NCBI RefSeq assembly: GCF_010731575.1
Contig: NZ_AP022617.1
Span: 5,978,467 to 6,042,466 of the forward strand
Direction: 5' to 3'
DNA: 64,000 nucleotides
From: Mycolicibacterium monacense
Lineage (GTDB): Bacteria > Actinomycetota > Actinomycetes > Mycobacteriales > Mycobacteriaceae
Shown here: in pieces, positions 59,738-64,000 of the stretch
Position numbering within the stretch: position 1 is the stretch's first letter
Layout of the letters: every line of letters begins with the position of its first letter
Made by a program: the position numbers and the translations under genes
Notes under the pieces: generated by a model
Database searches by the model: none
The model's input: only the letters and a program-made list of their open reading frames with translations
What the model was told of the DNA's origin: nothing

Positions 59738-59784
59738 TTTCGGCGTGCTGGGTCGCGCCTACCGCGACCCAGCACGCCGAAATC
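59736..59784. terminator. Perfect 22-bp-stem palindrome between convergent SDR and pgi genes
   Basis: Arms GATTTCGGCGTGCTGGGTCGCG and complement with the loop CCTAC (arm given in two parts: GATTTCGGCGTGC, then TGGGTCGCG). It includes the SDR stop codon, and its loop supplies the stop codon of pgi, so the last residues of Pgi are encoded by the repeat. It probably terminates both convergent transcripts and belongs to the same repeat family as 58917-58971. Confidence 0.85.
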
Positions 59785-61442
59785 CAGGCCGAGCGACCCG
59801 CTCCGCTCGGTAGCGGCGCACCAGCGCGTCGGTCGAGGTGTCGGACTGTTCGGCGGGGGAGTCGTCTGCGGTGATGACCGGCAGCAGCGCCTTGGCCTGG
59901 GTCTTGCCGAGTTCCACGCCCCACTGGTCGAAGCTGTCGACACCCCAGACGACGCCTTCGGTGAACACCTGATGCTCGTAGAGCGCGATGAGCTGGCCGA
60001 CCACCGACGGGTGAGTTTGGTCGCGAGAATGCTTGTGGTGGGCCGATTTCCGGGCATCACCTTGTGCGGTACGACGTCGGCGGGGGTGTCCTCGGCTGCG
60101 ATCTCCTCGGCGGTCTTACCGAACGCCAGCACCTGCGTCTGGGCGAAGAAGTTGCTCATCAGCAGGTCGTGCATGCTGCCGGTGCCGTCGGCTGTCGGCA
60201 GGTCGTCGGTGGGCTGGGAGAACCCGATGAAATCCGCAGGCACCAGCCGCGTGCCCTGGTGCAGCAACTGGTAGAAGGCGTGTTGGCCGTTGGTGCCCGG
60301 CTCACCCCAGAAGATCTCCCCGGTGTCCGTGGACACGGGCGTGCCGTCGGCGCGCACCGACTTGCCGTTGGACTCCATGGTGAGCTGCTGCAGATAGGCC
60401 GCGAACCGGGACAGGTCGTTGGGTAGGGCAGCACCGCGCGGGACTGGGCGCCGAAGAAGTTGGAGTACCACAGCCCGATCAGGCCCAGCAGCGCAGGCGC
60501 GTTGGCTTCCAGCGGCGCGGTGCGGAAGTGCTCGTCGACCAGATGGAACCCGGCCAGGAATTCGGCGAAACGCTCCCTGCCGATCGCGGCCATCACGCTG
60601 AGCCCGATCGCGCTGTCCACCGAGTAACGCCCGCCGACCCAGTCCCAGAACCCGAACATGTTGGCGGTGTCGATGCCGAACTCGTCGACCAGCTTCTGGT
60701 TGGTGGAGACCGCGACGAAATGCCTGGCGACCGCGGCGTCGCCCAGGGTGTCGGTCAGCCAGCGCCGCGCGGCGGTGGCGTTGGTCAGCGTCTCCAGGGT
60801 GGAGAAGGTCTTGGAGGCGACGATGAAAAGCGTTGTCGCCGGATCGAGTCCGTCGAGCTTCGCGACCAGATCGGCCGGGTCGACGTTGGACACGAAACGC
60901 GCCGAGATGCCGGCGTCGGCGTAGTGCCGCAACGCCTCGTAGACCATCACCGGCCCCAGATCCGAGCCGCCGATCCCGATGTTGACGACGGTCCTGATGC
61001 GCTCGCCGGTCGCACCCGTCCAGTCGCCGCTGCGCAGCCGGTCGGTGAAATCGCCCATCCGGTCCAGCACCTCGTGCGTCGGCGACCACATCCTGACCGT
61101 CGACGGTCAGGCTCGCGTCACGCGGCAGCCGCAGCGCGGTGTGCAGCACCGCCCGGTCCTCGGAGGTGTTGATGTGCACGCCGGACAACATCGCGTCACG
61201 ACGCTTCTCCAAACCCGCAGCGCGGGCGAGATCGACCAGCAGCCGCAGCGTCTCCCGGGTGACCCGATGTTTGCTGTAGTCGATGTACAGATCGCCCACC
61301 GACACCGTCAACTCGGTGCCCCGCGACGGATCCTCGGCGAACAGCTCCCGCAGATGTCTCCGGCGATCTCGCCGTGATGGCGCTGCAACGCCTGCCAGGC
61401 GGAAGTGGCGGATATGTCGGTGAGCTGGTCGTCGGCCGTCAT
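59759..61442 (-). pseudogene. pgi: Glucose-6-phosphate isomerase, broken by four frameshifts
   Basis: ATG 61442 gives [20 protein letters not shown]. Frames then change near 61358, 61090, 60420 and 60010. The pieces together give a full Pgi of about 560 aa: [60 protein letters not shown] (signature), [39 protein letters not shown] (signature), [20 protein letters not shown], and [20 protein letters not shown] (signature). All catalytic regions are present. pgi is nearly essential for glycolysis, so four real frameshifts are unlikely and sequence error is the better reading. The last dozen residues come from the palindrome. Confidence 0.88.
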
Positions 61443-61493
61443 GTGTTCCGACCCTAGTGCGGACGCCGTTATGAAGGTGTAAATGATGGATGT

Positions 61494-62926
61494 ATGGACA
61501 CCACCGCACTGTTGAAGTCAGTTCCCACCGGACTGTGGATCGGTGGTGAAGAACGCGAGGCGAAGTCGACGTTCAACGTGTTGGACCCCAGTAGCGACGA
61601 GGTGCTGGTGGCCGTCGGCGACGCGACGGCCGAGGACGCGGTCGCCGCGCTCGACGCCGCCTGCGCGGTGCAGGCCGAATGGGCGGCCACGCCCGCGCGG
61701 AAACGCGGCGAGATCCTGCGGTCGGTCTTCGAGACGCTCACCGACCGCGCCGACGACATCGCCGCGCTGATGACCCTCGAGATGGGCAAGGTGCTCGCCG
61801 AGAGTAAGGGTGAGGTCACCTACGGCGCCGAGTTCTTCCGCTGGTTCGCCGAAGAGGCGGTCCGCATCGGCGGCAGGTACACGCCGAGCCCGGCCGGCAC
61901 CGGCCGCATCATCGTCACCAAACAGCCCGTCGGGCCGTGTTACGCGATCACCCCGTGGAACTTCCCGCTGGCCATGGGCACCCGCAAGATGGGCCCGGCG
62001 TTCGCCGCGGGTTGCACGATGATCGTCAAACCCGCGCAGGAAACCCGCTGACCATGCTGTACCTGGCCAAGCTGATGGCCGAGGCCGGGCTGCCCAGGGC
62101 GTGCTGTCGGTGCTGCCGACCAGCAGCGGACCCGTCACCGAGGCGCTCGTCGACGACGGCCGGCTGCGCAAGCTGACCTTCACCGGTTCCACGGGGGTGG
62201 GCAAGTCGCTGGTGAAACAGTCCGCCGACAAGCTGCTGCGCGTCGATGGAGCTCGGCGGCAACGCGCCGTTCATCGTGTTCGACGACGCCGACATCGACG
62301 CCGCGGTCGACGGCGCGATGCTGGCCAAGATGCGCAACGGCGGTGAGGCCTGCACCGCGGCCAACCGCTTCCACGTGGCCAACTCCGTGCGCGAGGAGTT
62401 CACCGAGAAGCTGGTCAAGCGGATGAGCGAGGTGACGCTCGGCAACGGCCTCGACGAATCCGCCACGCTCGGCCCGCTGATCAACAACAAGCAGCTGCAG
62501 AAGGTGACCGAACTGGTCTCCGACGCGGTCTCGCGCGGCGCGACCGTCGCCGTCGGCGGCGTCGCCCCCGGCGGACCCGGCAACTTCTACCCGGCCACGG
62601 TGCTCGCCGACGTGCCGGCCGACGCCATCCTCAAGGAGGAGGTGTTCGGGCCCGTCGCCCCGATCACCGGATTCGACTCGAGGAGGAGGAGGGCGTCGCC
62701 AACGACACCGAATACGGGCTGGCCGCCTACGTGTACACCCGGTCGCTGGACCGTGCGCTGCGCGTCGCCGAGGCCATCGAATCCGGGATGGTCGGCATCA
62801 ACCGCGGCGTGATCAGCGACGCCGCCGCGCCGTTCGGCGGTGTCAAAGTCCGGCTTCGGCCGCGAGGGCGGCACCGAGGGCATCGAGGAGTACCTCGACA
62901 CGAAGTACATCGCGCTGACGAAGTAG
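61494..62926 (+). pseudogene. Succinate-semialdehyde-type aldehyde dehydrogenase, broken by five frameshifts
   Basis: About 480 aa after repair. The first piece (ATG 61494) has [40 protein letters not shown] and CYAITPWNFPLAMGTRKMGP. Frames change near 62042, 62095, 62243, 62685 and 62847. Following pieces give GVLSVLPTSSGPVTEALVDD, LTFTGSTGVGKSLVKQSADK, MELGGNAPFIVFDDADID (catalytic Glu), NGGEACTAANRFHVANSVRE (catalytic Cys), ILKEEVFGPVAPITGFD and SGFGREGGTEGIEEYLDTKY. It matches GabD-type succinate-semialdehyde dehydrogenases. Only one or two bases are missing at each break. Confidence 0.87.
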
Positions 62927-62933
62927 GTCACCT

Positions 62934-62999
62934 TCTCTGCGAGCGAACAAATGCGCCCATTTCCCGGGTTTTCGGGCACTTTTGTGTCTGCTCGCGAAG
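62934..62999. repeat. Imperfect palindrome after the aldehyde dehydrogenase gene
   Basis: Outer arms GCGAGC/GCTCGC with partly matching inner stretches (ACAAATGCGCCC against GGGCACTTTTGTGT) around CCCGGGTTTTCGGG. Similar 'GCGAGCAGAC...' palindromes are, as I recall, frequent between mycobacterial genes. A terminator role is likely. Confidence 0.6.
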
Positions 63000-63078
63000 G
63001 GGCGGTGCGCCTCCGCGATTCGACCGGCCGGCGCCCATAGACTTCCGTGCTCGGAACCGATATGGGAGGCGCCGGAAC

Positions 63079-64000
63079 GTGACTGCCGTGACTGCGGCAC
63101 CGGTGCGCGTTGTCGCGCGCCGCCGCTGGGTGGCGCCGGTCGCGGGCAGGACGCGCCGCGGAACGGCCGGGCGCCGCGAGATCCCCGCGCTCGACGGTAT
63201 CCGCGCCGTCGCCGTGGCCCTCGTGCTGGCCGATCACGGCGGTGTGCCCGGTGTCTCGGGCGGGTTCCTCGGCGTCGACGTCTTCTTCGTCCTGAGCGGA
63301 TTCCTGATCACCTCGCTGCTGCTCGACGAACTCGGCCGCACCGGGCGGGTCGACCTGCGCGGGTTCTGGATCCGGCGGGCCCGCCGCCTGCTGCCCGCCC
63401 TGCTCGCGATGGTGGCCGCGGTGGTCGCCGCGCGGGTGTTCTTCCCACCCGACGCCGTCACCACGCTGCGCGACGACGCCGTCGCCGCGTTCTTCTGGGT
63501 GGCCAACTGGGCGTTCGTCGCGCAGCACACCGACTACTTCTCAGGGCAGCCCGCCGTCACCGCTGCAGCACACCTGGTCGCTCGGCGTCGAGGAGCAGTT
63601 CTACCTGGTGTGGCCGCTGCTGATCGCCGTCGTCGGGGTGTTGGCGATCCGGCGGTCCGCGCCCACGCTGCGGGCGGTGCGGTGGGGGGTGTTCGGGCTG
63701 GCGGTGGTCGGTGGGGCGGCGTCGGCGACGGCCGCAGTGCTGCTGACCTCCGAGGCGAGCGCCAACCGGGTGTACTTCGGCACCGACACCCGCGTACAGG
63801 CCCTGCTCGTCGGTGCGGCCGCGGCGGCCTGCTGGTGCGGGACTGGTCGACGGTCACGATGGGCACCCCGATCCGCGCGCGTTGGGGACGGTGGGTGGCA
63901 CGCCTGCTGTCGGTGGTCGGGCTGGCCGGCCTGGCCGTGCTCGCACTGCGACGGGTGCGCCGGCCGAATACCGGATGGGGCTGTTCGCCGCGGCGGCGGC
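63079..64000 (+). CDS. OafA/YrhL-type membrane acyltransferase, cut by the window end and frameshifted
   Basis: GTG 63079. After a basic cytosolic stretch the acyltransferase-3 domain begins: EIPALDGIRAVAVALVLADH carries the family's catalytic His region, GFLGVDVFFVLSGFLITSLL the second block, and LRGFWIRRARRLLPALLAMV the third. The frame changes near 63541 to GSPPSPLQHTWSLGVEEQFY, LVWPLLIAVVGVLAIRRSAP and VYFGTDTRVQALLVGAAAAA, and again near 63830. These enzymes O-acylate sugars, lipids or cell-wall polymers. The 3' end lies outside the window. Confidence 0.85.
   Translation, partial: MTAVTAAPVRVVARRRWVAPVAGRTRRGTAGRREIPALDGIRAVAVALVLADHGGVPGVSGGFLGVDVFFVLSGFLITSLLLDELGRTGRVDLRGFWIRRARRLLPALLAMVAAVVAARVFFPPDAVTTLRDDAVAAFFWVANWAFVAQHTDYFSGQPAVTAAAHLVARRRGAVLPGVAAADRRRRGVGDPAVRAHAAGGAVGGVRAGGGRWGGVGDGRSAADLRGERQPGVLRHRHPRTGPARRCGRGGLLVRDWSTVTMGTPIRARWGRWVARLLSVVGLAGLAVLALRRVRRPNTGWGCSPRRR

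Overview
The window is high-GC actinobacterial DNA and almost certainly comes from a fast-growing Mycobacterium (Mycolicibacterium). The evidence is a sigK/rskA pair with a SigK-type promoter, a Ku gene and a three-domain ligD in POL-PE-LIG order, F420-dependent luciferase-like oxidoreductases, a 13E12/DUF222 HNH gene with a mycobacterial SOS box, two KstR-type operators, and many GTG starts and 4-bp gene overlaps. The block from ligD/ku to fpg-SDR-pgi resembles, from memory, the Rv0937c-Rv0946c neighbourhood of M. tuberculosis. No database was searched.

Positions 1 to about 14,900 are an integrated mobile element abutting the 3' end of tRNA-Arg(CCT) at 14903-14978. It carries a tyrosine integrase (cut by the left edge), two small DNA-binding proteins of excisionase/AlpA type, a primase-polymerase/helicase replication protein, an HTH protein, a serine resolvase with a res-like upstream region, a coupled cassette containing a capsid-like protein, an HExxH protein, two zinc-finger-like proteins and a complete large terminase. 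I see no portal, tail or lysis gene. It looks like a phage satellite or heavily reduced prophage, not a full prophage. Its tRNA-proximal end holds a lower-GC cargo: a DNA methyltransferase/restriction endonuclease pair and a probable OGG-fold DNA glycosylase relative.

Positions 15,000-29,100 are chromosomal. They hold an orphan heme-copper oxidase subunit III/IV set, an F420 oxidoreductase, a YbdK-type carboxylate-amine ligase, DUF1365-sigK-rskA, an amidohydrolase with an APC permease, a gamma-glutamylcyclotransferase/polyglutamate-hydrolase fusion, mntH, three tandem small secreted proteins, and a two-gene catabolic operon behind a KstR-type site. Positions 29,300-41,500 hold ku and ligD on either side of a polyol (mannitol/sorbitol/arabitol type) uptake and catabolism locus: a SorC regulator, a four-gene ABC transporter, a mannitol dehydrogenase and a sugar kinase. 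An AbiEi-like gene between two copies of a 55-nt palindromic repeat precedes ligD.

Positions 41,500-64,000 hold the 13E12 gene, rnhA, a receptor kinase with an extracellular kelch propeller convergent with an FHA-HTH gene, SDR/AraC genes, a second KstR-type site, an MFS transporter, a ThDP enzyme, YihY, cobF, an Fpg/Nei glycosylase, an SDR, pgi, a succinate-semialdehyde-type dehydrogenase and a truncated acyltransferase. From about 44 kb onward many genes are broken by one- or two-base frameshifts, mostly explained by base loss in short G/C runs, while the upstream 43 kb is nearly free of them. This suggests poor local sequence quality more than real decay, so 'pseudogene' entries there should be read as frameshifted in this sequence.
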